NCBI RefSeq assembly: GCF_914767665.1
Contig: NC_059504.1
Span: 28,684,001 to 28,748,000, forward strand
Source: Harmonia axyridis
Lineage: Eukaryota > Arthropoda > Insecta > Coleoptera > Coccinellidae
Reading direction: 5' to 3'
Length of the DNA stretch: 64,000 nucleotides
The position numbers and the translations under genes were made by a program. The notes under the pieces were generated by a model that was not told where the DNA came from, did not search any database, and saw only the letters and a list, made by a program, of their open reading frames with translations. Positions 21,501 to 31,169 of this stretch are shown in pieces; the stretch's first letter is position 1, and the number at the start of each line of letters is the position of its first letter.

Positions 21501-22256
21501 GCATTAACAATCCTCAACAAATTACGCCATTATTTGGCACATCATAATATTCCTCAAAAAATTGTTGGTGACGAAGGAAGAGAATTTCATAATAAAACCT
21601 TTTTAGAGTATTGTAAGTTGAATAAAATTGATTTACACTTTACTACTGTGAATAACCCAAGTTCAAACTCTCCTATTGAGAGATTTCATTCAACACTATT
21701 AGAAAAACTCAGAATTTTGAAATTGAAAAATCCAAATGAAAATCCTTCAAATCTTATGATCACTGCAACTTTGATCTATAATCAATCAATACATTCAACG
21801 ACCGGATATTCTCCATTTCATTTACTTTACGGTCCGTACGACAAATTACCAGAATTTGACTTGAACATGACAGTTTACGAGCAATACAACGAAAAAAGAA
21901 AGAAAGAAATAATACCATTTTTTGACCATATTTACGAACGGAATAAAGAAAAAGGGCAGAAAAATTTGAATAGAATAAATGAGAATAGAAACGATCCCCC
22001 AAATCTAGCACAAAGAGAAGTCTACGTTGAAAGAAATAGACCCAGAAAAACTGACCCGCCTTTTGAAAAAGTTACAGTTGAACGACAACAACAAAATAAA
22101 ATTAGTGGTTTAACTCAAAAATCTAGAGAAACCACAGCTCATATCAAAAAAGTCAAACGACTAAGAAAAAATGTTTGTTCTTTTCAGGATACCAATGATC
22201 CTCCTGATACAGACCCAAATCAACCAGGCCCTTCAGGTCAACAAAATAATCAGTAA
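18585..22256 (+). CDS. pol: Pol polyprotein (protease, RT, RNase H, integrase)
   Basis: Intact frame of 1,223 residues counted from a TTG at 18585. True entry is more likely by -1 frameshift, since the frame is open from 18495. Protease: DSGA at residues 16-19. RT: about 265-460, with VIDYRRLNEKT, FTTIDMAKAFHQI, MPYGLKNGPSTFQ and the catalytic YMDD at about 420. RNase H: about 560-690, with LTTDASN, YSTIEKELLSI and ETDHNPLVWL, ending in VADALSR. Integrase: HHCC zinc finger near 870-915 (YHDKNHNG..., CELCLQSK), then the D,D-35-E core with D near 942 (IHIDTF), D near 996 (VGDEGREF) and E near 1032 (SPIERFHS). All key catalytic residues are present. This is the gypsy-type order with integrase last. 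The final 86 nt overlap env. Confidence 0.95.
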   Translation: MPYIYLPKIDLKILIDSGATNSVINSKPAFEKFFEYLYKEEFSVSGLGNTIKADNNLSIPLLYELGIFDNIHLHVVDWHQKFDALLGTSDLQKLGANIDYKTHTLEINNMKIPFNLAYSSTKLKPKKFEANNFVKVPVTIENGDVLLPELNFQEFSTPECIAHAKNGFCFIPTSKPNQNNIEINFSERIPVTSLLETEISTPPSESQNFRIAKNISTSHMNSEEKREILKLCSKFKNIFYNENSDLSFSNNVKHKIRTKDEEPVYVKSFRHPHHMKKIIQEQIQKLLDDKIIRPSISPYSAPVWIVDKKKDASGQKKYRMVIDYRRLNEKTVEDEYPSPRIEEILDNLGKSCYFTTIDMAKAFHQIEMDPESIEKTAFTVNNGHFEYVRMPYGLKNGPSTFQRCMDNVLKEYLHKFCFVYMDDVVVFSKSLQEHINHLKLIFQKIKEFHLKIELDKCEFLSKNVEFLGHVITPEGVSPNPSKLNTIENYPIPRTVKEIKSFLGLVGYYRRFIQNFAHIVSPFTKCLKKGAKINPDDPDYVHAFHLCKELLTNAPILVYPDFEKPFKLTTDASNVAIGSVLSQSNRPVAYYSRTLNSSERNYSTIEKELLSILDSTKHFRPYLYGQHFTIETDHNPLVWLSKIKEPNSRLIRWKLKLEEFDFKIIHTKGKENKVADALSRIEIHNQENEPLLSDVDLNVELSSILPNVSELPELSDEELENILNPQNDELSIPNNSEQQNLNDDQNSDTDATIHSTQEDNGKVIPITEKSVNIYPNRVILNIGEQFNLKFSKPFGRNTYSVSIRQNCITDDFSKLFKEILRPNESYGIYFRGNKLRLPLVRFCKESFNYSAKLFISNIYLLDVICEENQKEIISEYHDKNHNGISESHKFLSKKYYWPKMKNKITEIINKCELCLQSKYERHPYRLKFSGPLLAKRPFEVIHIDTFSFLNSKFLTIIDLFSKYAQSYLVKDGTALTILNKLRHYLAHHNIPQKIVGDEGREFHNKTFLEYCKLNKIDLHFTTVNNPSSNSPIERFHSTLLEKLRILKLKNPNENPSNLMITATLIYNQSIHSTTGYSPFHLLYGPYDKLPEFDLNMTVYEQYNEKRKKEIIPFFDHIYERNKEKGQKNLNRINENRNDPPNLAQREVYVERNRPRKTDPPFEKVTVERQQQNKISGLTQKSRETTAHIKKVKRLRKNVCSFQDTNDPPDTDPNQPGPSGQQNNQ

Positions 22257-23772
22257 TGGATACTTTGAAGAACCCTTAAGTCAGGCCAAAATTCTTGATC
22301 ATTACCATAATTTTCTCTTTTTTATAAACATCACGAATTTACAAATCAATTATGATCAACTTAATTACAACTTTGATGCACTGCAGAAAAATCGAACTAC
22401 TGATGAATTATCTCATAGAATTTACCTTCAATTAAAATCGAATTTAGCCCAAATTGAACAAATACTTCATAAATTCATTAACAAAAAAGTTAAAAGAGGT
22501 TTGGCTAATTTTATTGGCAAAGGCATAAAATTTATCACAGGAAATCTAGACGACGATGATCTGAAAACTATTAACGAGAACATAGAAAGTCTCCATCAAA
22601 TTAAAAACTCTGAAATTGAAAGAATTAATAAATTAACTTCTTTTGCAAATCATTTAACACAAAGGTACTCAGAAGATTTAGCTTTATTGAATGATAATAT
22701 TCAACATACTAAATTACTTTTTCAAAACATAAAATCAACGGAACAATTCAGAATGACTGTTGAATATCAAATACTTCAAGCAGAAGATCTATTGAATACT
22801 TTCTTGATGCTTGAAAGAACTATCAGTTTTGCAATGAAAGGAATACCAAATTTAGAACTCATAAAAATCGATGAACTTCTTTTGATTGGAAAGTATCTCG
22901 AAAAAATTTATAAACCACAACAATTATCTCCAATCGATCACGTTCATCTCTATAAAACTATAGAGTTTGCTAAAATATCTGTCATAGGAACGGATGAATC
23001 CATCAGCTTTCTCCTCAAAATTCCTATTCTCAAACAGATCACCACAAACTATTCCCGAGTGTACCCTCTACCTAACCACCAAGATATTGCTGTAATACCT
23101 CCGAAAAAGTATTTGGTCAGAATCAACTACGAAGAATACTGGACCAATGAAGCCTGTATTTCCACATTAGGCAGTTCCATTGTCTTATGTCTTCAACCAC
23201 CAGTCAAAGAAGCCTGCATCCTGTCATCACCAGACCAGTGTCAAAAAGTGCTCATCAAAGACAACTATAAAATAATCCATACACTTCAGAACAAACAGCT
23301 TCTCACCCTGTTTAAGAATACGCAGACAATACTAGAAGATTGCCATGGTATAATTATGAAAAAATCCATACAAGGAATAAATCTGCTACATTCAGATTGT
23401 ACCATCATCATCGACAATTCAATATTTGAAAACACTGAACCAATTTTTGAGATGAAATTTGAAAACATTTCGAAACTCCCATTGAGTTACGATTATAAAA
23501 TGGAACTTCAGTTTAAACACTTAAGAGAACCTACATCAATCCTGCAAGAAGCTGAGAAACTTCAAAATCAACCAATTTATCTACACCCAATAACTCAGCT
23601 CACGCATTATACCATAAGCGGAATTTTACTCTGTTTCATAATCATTGGAACAATCACTGTCATGATAAACAGAGTAAGAATTAGAGACCTGTTATACAAT
23701 CCGAGGAAAATCATTCGCATCGACCTCGAGAACAACCCAGGTGATCCCACTGATAACGAGGACGTTATCTGA
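22171..23772 (+). CDS. env: Env glycoprotein, fusion type, of the LTR retroelement
   Basis: The frame is 533 residues from the ATG at 22171. That ATG lies upstream of a strong splice acceptor (AG at 22186-22187), so the real protein probably starts from spliced RNA or at the ATG at 22195. A basic furin-type cleavage site, KKVKR, stands near residue 107. It is followed by a hydrophobic, glycine-containing segment (GLANFIGKGIKF), the arrangement of errantivirus and baculovirus F-like envelope proteins. A helical region follows (about 125-240), then a Cys-containing ectodomain. A single membrane anchor lies near residues 483-505 (ISGILLCFIIIGTITVMI), with a short charged tail. The frame is unbroken. 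The fusion-protein class is firm; function as an entry protein is inferred from the family. Confidence 0.88.
   Translation: MFVLFRIPMILLIQTQINQALQVNKIISNGYFEEPLSQAKILDHYHNFLFFINITNLQINYDQLNYNFDALQKNRTTDELSHRIYLQLKSNLAQIEQILHKFINKKVKRGLANFIGKGIKFITGNLDDDDLKTINENIESLHQIKNSEIERINKLTSFANHLTQRYSEDLALLNDNIQHTKLLFQNIKSTEQFRMTVEYQILQAEDLLNTFLMLERTISFAMKGIPNLELIKIDELLLIGKYLEKIYKPQQLSPIDHVHLYKTIEFAKISVIGTDESISFLLKIPILKQITTNYSRVYPLPNHQDIAVIPPKKYLVRINYEEYWTNEACISTLGSSIVLCLQPPVKEACILSSPDQCQKVLIKDNYKIIHTLQNKQLLTLFKNTQTILEDCHGIIMKKSIQGINLLHSDCTIIIDNSIFENTEPIFEMKFENISKLPLSYDYKMELQFKHLREPTSILQEAEKLQNQPIYLHPITQLTHYTISGILLCFIIIGTITVMINRVRIRDLLYNPRKIIRIDLENNPGDPTDNEDVI
22174..22187 (+). promoter_or_regulatory. 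Candidate splice acceptor for env mRNA
   Basis: A pyrimidine tract 'tttgttcttttcag' lies inside the end of pol. It pairs in phase with the leader donor at 17148. Confidence 0.6.
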
Positions 23773-23775
23773 ACT

Positions 23776-23786
23776 AAGGGGGGAGG
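23776..23786 (+). other. Polypurine tract
   Basis: AAGGGGGGAGG ends exactly at the first base of the 3' LTR, the position required for plus-strand priming. Confidence 0.9.
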
Positions 23787-24109
23787 TATTATGAGATCCA
23801 CATCGACCGAAACAGCACAAGTCAACATAATAGAAGAAGCTCGGCCAACGCCGTTCTTGGAAATGTACGCGATAGTGCTGAAGTGCAAATTCTCTCTGTG
23901 AACTCATAAAGCTTTCTTTGTAGATTTCAGGACAGACTTTAGTTAGTTATGAATCAGATTTAGAACATCAAGCTTCGTTTTGTAACTCACGTTTTTCCCA
24001 AATCTTAATCTGTAGAATTATTAATTATTTATCCAAGTGTTGTAATTCTTAATTCAAAATAGAATAAATTCTTTTTAAAAACAGACTTTAAGATACGGAA
24101 AACATAATT
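23787..24109 (+). repeat. 3' LTR (323 bp)
   Basis: Same length and, by eye, same sequence as 16568-16890. The AATAAA at 24063-24068 would direct 3' end formation. It is followed by the ATAT duplication at 24110-24113. Confidence 0.92.
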
Positions 24110-24113
24110 ATAT

Positions 24114-25590
24114 AAATGCAAATATCTGCCATAAATCAATTTAAAACACAAATAACATAAAGGAACATTCAAAACAATACAACAAAGCTAAAATAGAGTA
24201 GAGGTCAATATGTCGTTCATCGTGTACGCAGATCGCTCATTAAGGAAGGACTTGATCTTCTTCTTGAATGTTGCGCCATTCAATTAAGTGATCTGCTCAG
24301 ATAATCTGTTGTAGAATCTAATCCCATTATAAATGTGAGTATTCTGTGTGGTTTGTAGCCTATGCTTTGGGGTTATGTACTTGCTTCTGAATCTTGTTTT
24401 ATGGTCATGTATTTCGGAGTGCTTGCAGAAGGTGTCTTTCCTATCATGTATATATAGAAGACATTTCAACACATTGCAACCTGGGTACGGTAAGTATACC
24501 ATATTTTTTGAATAGTGGCTCGCAGCTAGTCAACTGGCTGACTTTGGCCAACGCATCGTAGTGCTTTCTTTTGTTGGATGAACACTCTTTCAACCTCCGG
24601 TGATGCACCCCAGAAGATGATGCCGTAGGTCATTTTGCTGTGAAATTGAACGTAGCATGTCAGTAGAGCTTCCCTCTCCGTCAATGTGCTTCGGATTCTT
24701 CTGATTGGGAAAATTGCCGTGGATAATTTTCCGCAAAGATCGTCAATATGTTTTACCCATGAGAAATTTCCATTTATTTCCATACCTAGAAGGGATATAT
24801 TACCCGAGTTTTGAGTTTCTTTAGTGGTTACGGTAAGTTCCTGTGTTTTATCTTTATTCACTTTTAAGTTGTTGGCCGTGAACCAGTTTGCAGCATCTTG
24901 TACCACACCTCTAGACTTACATTCAAGTTGATGGGCATCTTTGGGTTCATTTAAGAAGGAAACATCATCGGTAAAAAGAAGTCTCTCTTCCGTCTCCACG
25001 TTACTCACCAAGTCGTCTATATATATAAGAAACAAAATCGGTCCGAGCATTGATCCCTGAGGCACACCAGAGTTCATTTTTCTACTAGAGGACCTTTTTC
25101 CCTCCAGGTCCACAATCTGGTACCGATCCTGTAGATATGATCTGAATAATCTCAATGCAGAGCCCCAAAGACCCACATTTTCTAGCTTACTCAGCAGTCT
25201 TTGGTGGTCCACATAGTCAAAGGCCTTGATTAGGTCTATGCTCGATATCTTAAGCTCTTTCTCCTTATCAAGTGCACAAATTATAAAATCGATCATCTCA
25301 GTCAGTGCAGTGGTTGTGGATCTACCTCTCCTGAAGCCATGCTGATGTTGGCCAAGCAGAGAGTGGCCTTCCAGAAACGCCACCAATCTCTGTCTTAGGA
25401 GGCACTCAAATATTTTGAATAGAGCTGGAACAATAGATATGGGTCTATAATTTTCAAGTTCATCTCGATCACCCTTTTTATACACCGGGATTACTCTGGC
25501 GACCCTGAGTTCTTCAGGGAAGTAGCCCTGCTGAAAACAACCGTTAATAAGTTCCGATAGGGGGCTGGTTAGACACTGGATTACTGCTGG
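24114..25590 (-). mobile_element. 5'-truncated non-LTR retrotransposon split by the LTR element
   Basis: The minus-strand RT domain runs from about 25590 to 24284, followed by a 3' UTR. The 3' end reaches the insertion site of the LTR element. The remaining tail probably continues on the far side as the AT-rich end at about 16550-16567. The endonuclease and ORF1 are missing. This relic is older than the LTR element that interrupts it. Confidence 0.75.
24284..25590 (-). pseudogene. Non-LTR reverse transcriptase (broken)
   Basis: The frame opens upstream of 25485 with SPLSELINGCFQQGYFPEEL and continues with KKGDRDELENYRPISIVP. RT motifs follow in order: QHGFRRGRSTTTALTE, the motif A block SIDLIKAFDYVDHQRLL, then GVPQGSMLGPILFLIYIDDL. 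At motif C it reads FTDD instead of FADD. A frameshift between 24526 and 24502 separates the C-terminal piece (HDHKTRFRSKY..., THIYNGIRFYNRLSEQI), which is the usual end of jockey/CR1-like RTs. The frameshift, the truncation and the motif C change make it inactive. Confidence 0.85.
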
Positions 25591-25599
25591 ATATTACCG

Positions 25600-26162
25600 G
25601 TTGGAAATCATGAAAGAATAGGGGTGTTGCATATATTTTGAAATTGCTTTTAATTTGTAGATGAGCCCTATATGAACACGAAAACAAAAAATTTCCATGA
25701 AAAAATATAGAAAGTACCAATAAAACATACGTAAATCAATAATTTCAAATTTTGAAGTTTTGTCAGCCTTTACTAGCGTTTTCCTTCAATATTTCTGAAA
25801 TCGAGAAAATCCGATCCGGACTGGGAAAATTTCAGACTTCTCCTATTTTCGTGAATATTGGATCATACTGTACGTGAACATTATGATTTTTTTCCGTTTT
25901 CGTAACCACAAAGAATTCAATTCATTCATAATGAAAATTCTAAATCTCTGCTTGGTACGGTCGTACAGAGTGATCAATAAACATTTCCTTATGAGTGAAA
26001 TTTTTTTTGTTCAATATCTCTTCAACTAATCCTCCAACTAATTTCAATATTTGAAGTTTTGTCACACTTTAATTTCGCCTTCCTATTTCTGAATATTTCT
26101 GAAATCGAATAAATCAGATCCGGCATAGGAAAATTTTCAGACTTTTTCTATTTTCGTGAATA
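25600..26162 (+). repeat. Tandem copies of the 'CAGGGTGATC' repeat unit (locus A)
   Basis: About two units of roughly 280 bp. Each has 'gatcaataaacatttcctta', a middle 'ttcaatatttctgaaatcga', then 'cagatccgg' and 'cgtgaatattggatca'. The same unit forms the arms of the element at 37810-40771. Unit ends are inverse versions of CAGGGTGATC, so each unit may be a short MITE amplified in tandem. The 3' side runs straight into a non-LTR relic at about 26163. Confidence 0.75.
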
Positions 26163-27012
26163 TTGGATCACTCGGTCATATTTTTCTGTGGGGACCATGT
26201 TTATGAGGAGGCTGTGAGAGGTATGAGATCGGTGTATGCTTGGTTGAAAAATAGTAAATTAAAACTGAATATAGATAAAACCAAGTTCATTACATTTTCA
26301 CTTACAACAGCTGGTCAACCAGATTTTGATTCCATACCTGTTCACTCTCAATGTTGCACATCTATAAATTGTGACTGCCAGGCTGTTGCCAAAGAGAGCT
26401 CCATTAAATATTTGGGCGTATACATCGATCAGTTTCTTAGATGAGATGTCCACGTTGAGAATATGATTAAAAAAATGAAAGGATTGGTCTATATATTTTA
26501 TAAATTAAGGAATGTTCTTGATGAAAACATGCTATTACGAGTGTATGAGGCCTTAGTTCTCTCAATATTACGCTATGGATTACCGATATGGGGAGGGATG
26601 TTTAAATGTTATCTGAATTCTATACAAGTCATTCAAAACTCTATCTTAAAAATTATACATGGAGTTGGAGTATTATATAACACAAATGAACTCTTCAATG
26701 AGACAAGGCAACTTAAATTTGAACAACTGTATATATATATATGAGTGCATTCTAAGACAAATAAAGAAAAACGTTGAACCTGTGCAGCATAACTTTGTCA
26801 CAAGATATGCTTCAAACCATTCTATCCCGATTCCCAGATTATATGGCACGCATTTACAGCACAGTTTTCTATATAATGGCGCCAAATTCTATGATAGTTT
26901 GCCCATTCAGTTTAAAGTTAATTGTAATCCTCGACACAAAGGTTATAAAAATAGATTGAAAGTTTATATAATGGAAAATCCTGAAAGATTTGTGAGAGTA
27001 TTGACTTGCTAG
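26163..27012 (+). pseudogene. Non-LTR RT C-terminal domain (broken in three frames)
   Basis: Three overlapping frames: 26163-26444 (LKLNIDKTKFITFS, then IKYLGVYIDQFLR), 26463-26744 (VYEALVLSILRYGLPIWGG, IQVIQNSILKIIHG) and 26659-27012 (HNFVTRYASNHSIPIPR, FLYNGAKFYDSLPIQFK). Together they give the thumb and C-terminal end of an insect LINE RT. A stop after the first piece and a shift near 26740 break the frame. The palm domain is absent apart from its last residues. Confidence 0.8.
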
Positions 27013-27280
27013 TATTTTCAACTATAACTCACTCTTTATGTGTTTTTTTTTTTTCATTTGTTACTGTTATTATTATTGTTTTTTTTTTGTTTTTTTTTGG
27101 GACGCTCCTTGGTCTTCTCCTGTATACACGTTTGGCGATAATTTTCATTTTTAGGTCTTTTGCACGCGATAATTATTCATTCAAATGCAACAGATTGTGA
27201 ATACATACAAGCTTTGCTTAGGTCATTCACAATCTTGTTATTTTATTTTCATATTTTATTTGATGTAATGGTGATGAATA

Positions 27281-27306
27281 AATTATTATTATTATTATTA
27301 TTATTA
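27281..27306. repeat. (ATT)n microsatellite, 3' tail of the non-LTR relic
   Basis: Eight to nine ATT units directly after AATAA at the end of the plus-strand relic. Confidence 0.8.
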
Positions 27307-27387
27307 CTCTGTAGGTTAATACCATAATCATTTCTGCTAATCTAAACACTGAGACAGCCCAGCTGTCATTCATATTGAAAAAATCGA

Positions 27388-27907
27388 TTAGAAAATTGAG
27401 ATAGAAATCACATCGGATATACCAACAAATATATTTTTGAGGATTTCAAATATTATCTCTCCATTTCGGTATCCAACATCAATGTCGAATTTCCATGGGA
27501 AATTTATGAATATCCAGTAGTTCAACATTGACGTTGAAAAAACATTTGCAACGGATCGATTTCTAATCCATAACTTCCGAGGAAATTAAAATATTGTTTT
27601 ATTTATGATATGATTTTCTATCATAGTCCACTCAAACCATTGAACTGAAGTAATGAGCTTGAATCCAAGGTAAATGTAGGAAAGCTTTTCCATTAGACCT
27701 GACCTACATCAGAATAATAAGCGAGGAGCCTTAAAATGCCTATTATCTAATATCCCCCACTGTTATTTAGAAGCTATAGGTTAAGAGATATTTTTTACTG
27801 TACGTCACGCTAATAAATTTTCGATGGCATTGTCGGGACCTTTCTTGATGAGTATTCATTTTATAGATAAATAAATTTTTCATCTGAAACCTTAGCTTAC
27901 TTTAGTT
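27388..27907. repeat. Dispersed repeat, copy 2
   Basis: Same orientation as 9815-10338 and similar over its whole length, starting at TTAGAAAATTGAG and ending around 'ccttagcttac.ttagtta'. The flanks are unrelated, so these are the true ends of a repeat unit. No TIR or coding content was found. Confidence 0.85.
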
Positions 27908-30900
27908 AAAACATGTTCAATTGATCATCTCTAAAATGGTCAATTAGTTTTCGAATATCAGTAGCTCATCGAAGTTTGACTATAGTTCAATATGCAATTT
28001 CAGATTTCCATGGAGAAAACTCCAATCAAATTTCGACGATATAGTAGTTCATAGTGTTTTAATTATAATCAGGGGGGTAAAATACGAAATAAATGAGCCT
28101 ACTTATTATTCATAATATTGCTTCATTTCCAAAATCGTCTTAATCAAAAATTATGTACCTATACTTTTCAACTGATTATTACTTGGTTATCATCTATTGT
28201 TGTTCAATAAATAAAAACAATATTGGGAATATTGGACACGATTTTATTCTACTGTTTCATTTTTAACAACGCCGACGTTTCGAAACAGTTCGTTTCTTTT
28301 TCAAGGCTAGTTATGAAAAACAATATCGTACGCCTATTAAAATCATTAAGACAATTTTTCAAGGAATCGAAAATCTTTCACACCGCAGATAATCAACATA
28401 AACATCCATCAAGTTATTTCCAATGATCTGAATAATTGCAATACAACCTGTATACCAGAATCAAATGAAGGATGAATTGAATAATTATTAGGAATCTGTG
28501 TAGCCTCTATCCAAGGAAATTGTTACAGAGCCAATTATGTGGAGCCTGCAATAATTTCAATATGCATTATTTCTTAGGTATTCATGTATTTTCTGATTTG
28601 CAACTTTCTCAAAAATATGCAACGGAATCTGACCCCAAAATCTAATAAAAAATTATATTGGGCATTTGATACATGCAAACATCGCCAATGCAAAATTCCC
28701 GGAACCTCAATATCTCGGATATACTAGGAAGATTCCGATTAAGGGATTGGGTTATAAATCCTTCCAGCAATCTCCAAAACTGAATACAAGGAAGCAATTC
28801 CTTGTATTAGTGTGGTAGACTGGTAGATTACAACTGAGTTAATTTTTTTGATTAGATGCTACCTCAATATCGAATAAAATGAACTCTATTTGATTCGATT
28901 TGAATGAATTTATCCTAGAGATATATCTCTATTTTTCCCGCAAGCATAAGTATAGTAAGACACGTATCTTCAATTATACAAACTCAACTTCCACTTATGA
29001 GGTTTCACGATACACATAAGATCATAAAACAGGTATTATTATACTGGATTCAGCCAGTACATATCAGGTGTAAATGTGTTGAATACTCAGAGATAAGCTC
29101 ACATATTTTGACCCTTGGCATCGTTCTCCCCACCAGCTGACAGACCTAATATCATTAAGATATATCTCACAATTATTCTTGATTAGCAATCCTCCTAGGC
29201 ATCTTCAGATCCGAAGCTTAATACCCTCAGAAATGGACTTTACTTCTTGGCGACGTATTCGCATTTTCTACGAGCAACTTGGGATGTAAACGTATGATCT
29301 GAGATGAGAAGATTTTTCTGCTCCCATCAAAAGACAAAACATATTTCCCGCGAAAATTGTTCCCTGAAAAAGTGATTTCCAAGAAAGTATAGTACCTAAT
29401 GGAGGTGAGGAGGGGAGGAGATTTCTCATCGGGACATTTTCAGAGGATGAACCGGGAGTTGCGAGAGGAAGGATATAGCATATTGCTGCTGCTGTCTTGA
29501 ATCTGAGATGAGCATTCGTTTGAGAAAAAGTCTCTACTATAATTTTTGTATTTTCGAACGTGGAAAGGAGAATAAGTCCTCATCGTATGCATAAAATGGA
29601 ATGGAAGAATAAGGAGCTTTATTTTTGTTATTCCGTTGATATATCAAAGGTTGCTAAGAATTATACATCGGTTTTGTGCAAAAACAAAATCCGAACAGTA
29701 ATCCTCTTTGATTTACATTCGATGAAAAAAAAAATAAAGAACTGACGTGAAGTCAGGAGCTTTTTAATACTCGTTGCATTAATGCGACTATTGAACACTT
29801 GGAGAGCAAGCTCCTATTTGCACTAAATTTCTATTTTTTTTATATTCTGCTTTAATTATTTATGGTTCTTGAGACGTTATCAACAAGAAATTCTGCACGA
29901 AGCTTGGAATTATTATTTTCTATTTACATTCGCGCAAAATTTCAACCATATCAATATAGTTGTCCCAGAAATATAGGCCATTTCTTTTACAATAATCTTT
30001 TTTTTCTGTGATCCCAATGATACGATCAGCTCGAAAATTTGAAAATATTACTCTTTATTTTTATCTACACCTAAAATCCTTACTTCGTCTGTTTTGTTAC
30101 TGCAGAAATGTATTGCAATTTGTTTTCTATATTATTCTTGGATTTTCATTGGTTCTGGTTACAAGACCACATGAAATAATGCGTTGAGTTTGAAATTGTT
30201 TTTCACATCTAAATGCCAAATTTCATACTAATTAAATGTAGTTTTGAAATTATCGGATAAAAAATTATTCGCGTGCCCTAATAGCATATCATCCTCTCAT
30301 CCATCATTGACTCAAACCATTCATTCAAGATCTGATCTTACCCTGAACATCTCTAGTTTTGAGAACTCTCCGTTTTATAGTTATTGGGTTTACGACCAGA
30401 CTGCGGTAAGAACGCGCAGAATGACTCTCAATTTTCTCGCTGCTTCGTGTATTCTAACGGTGTCAGATCCGGACTTCTAGCTGGCTACGAAAATCGTCCA
30501 GGAAATATCCAAATTTGGTCAATGTTGAAAAAATCAACGAAAAATAAAATACGGTAAGAAATCTCTACAAAACTCAAATATTTCGTAAAATGTTGAATTT
30601 TGGTTATTTGCTCAATGAGCAAATGATTCACACTAACTCGTCCTCCAAGGTTCATGTCTAACTTGAAAAAACACTGTATAACAGATTTTGAACAACTATT
30701 CAGATTATAAATATTTATCAGAATAAATCAACCTCAACATGAACCATATATCTTTAAGACATCGTGATCTATTAAAAATTCCTTTTAATGTCACTATGAC
30801 ATGAATAATCCAATTGAAAGAGCTATAAGAGTATCAAATGCTATTGAGATCGACTTGTTCAACGTATCAATTTTTCAGTTGAACGAATTTTTTTGAAAAA

Positions 30901-31169
30901 ACATTACATTTATTTTATGTGTAGCTCATAGAATGAAATACTTGATTTTATATGGAATAGCACAACAGATTCATAGCCGATGCAAAGATTTGAAAATGGA
31001 ACCTTTGCAAGGTATATATAGCTGTTTCCTGGTTTCATTTTGATTTTGAAAAAAAACGTGTATATTTTAAGATGGGCGATGGGCATTTCATTGTAACATT
31101 TTCTTCATCATCCAAATGGTCAAGACAACTACGGTCGCAGCACCATATAGGTATATATTTTTCATGAAA
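27908..31169. other. Intergenic, no gene seen
   Basis: AT-rich. Frames of 61-78 codons (28223, 29560 and 30244) have no recognisable motif. The only pattern I can name is the Penelope-like hairpin at 28262-28305. Confidence 0.5.
28262..28305 (-). repeat. Penelope terminal-repeat-like hairpin remnant
   Basis: The minus strand reads CCTTGAAAAAGAAACGAACT and continues GTTTCGAAACGTC. A GAAAC/GTTTC stem followed by CGAAACG is the stem II/box-2 arrangement seen in Penelope hammerhead motifs. Box 1 is degenerate (TTGAAAA). No Penelope coding sequence is nearby. Confidence 0.35.

Larger units (their letters stand above)
16564..24113 (+). mobile_element. Complete errantivirus-like LTR retroelement (gag, pol, env)
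   Basis: The element itself spans 16568-24109 and is flanked by a 4-bp duplication ATAT (16564-16567, 24110-24113). In order it holds: a 323-bp LTR, a primer-binding site, a 5' leader with tandem repeats, gag, pol in the -1 frame, env overlapping the end of pol, a polypurine tract and the second LTR. The domain order protease-RT-RNase H-integrase and the fusion-type env place it in the gypsy/Metaviridae group, close to errantiviruses. I saw no difference between the LTRs, and all three frames are open. The insertion is therefore young and could be active. Whether it is infectious cannot be judged from sequence alone. Confidence 0.93.
26163..27307 (+). mobile_element. 5'-truncated non-LTR retrotransposon relic, plus strand
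   Basis: Starts within the RT just after the motif C aspartates and runs to a 3' end with AATAAATT followed by an (ATT)n tail at 27281-27306. The RT frames are broken. Its tail unit differs from those of the other relics here. The boundary with the tandem repeats upstream is abrupt. Confidence 0.8.

Noticed and set aside
22171..22194. ATG at 22171 as the natural start of env
   Set aside because: A strong splice acceptor lies just downstream, and errantivirus env is made from spliced RNA. An ATG 86 nt inside pol would not be reached by scanning.
27281..27306. (ATT)n and other simple repeats as CRISPR-like arrays
   Set aside because: They are pure microsatellites without spacers and sit at the tails of non-LTR elements.
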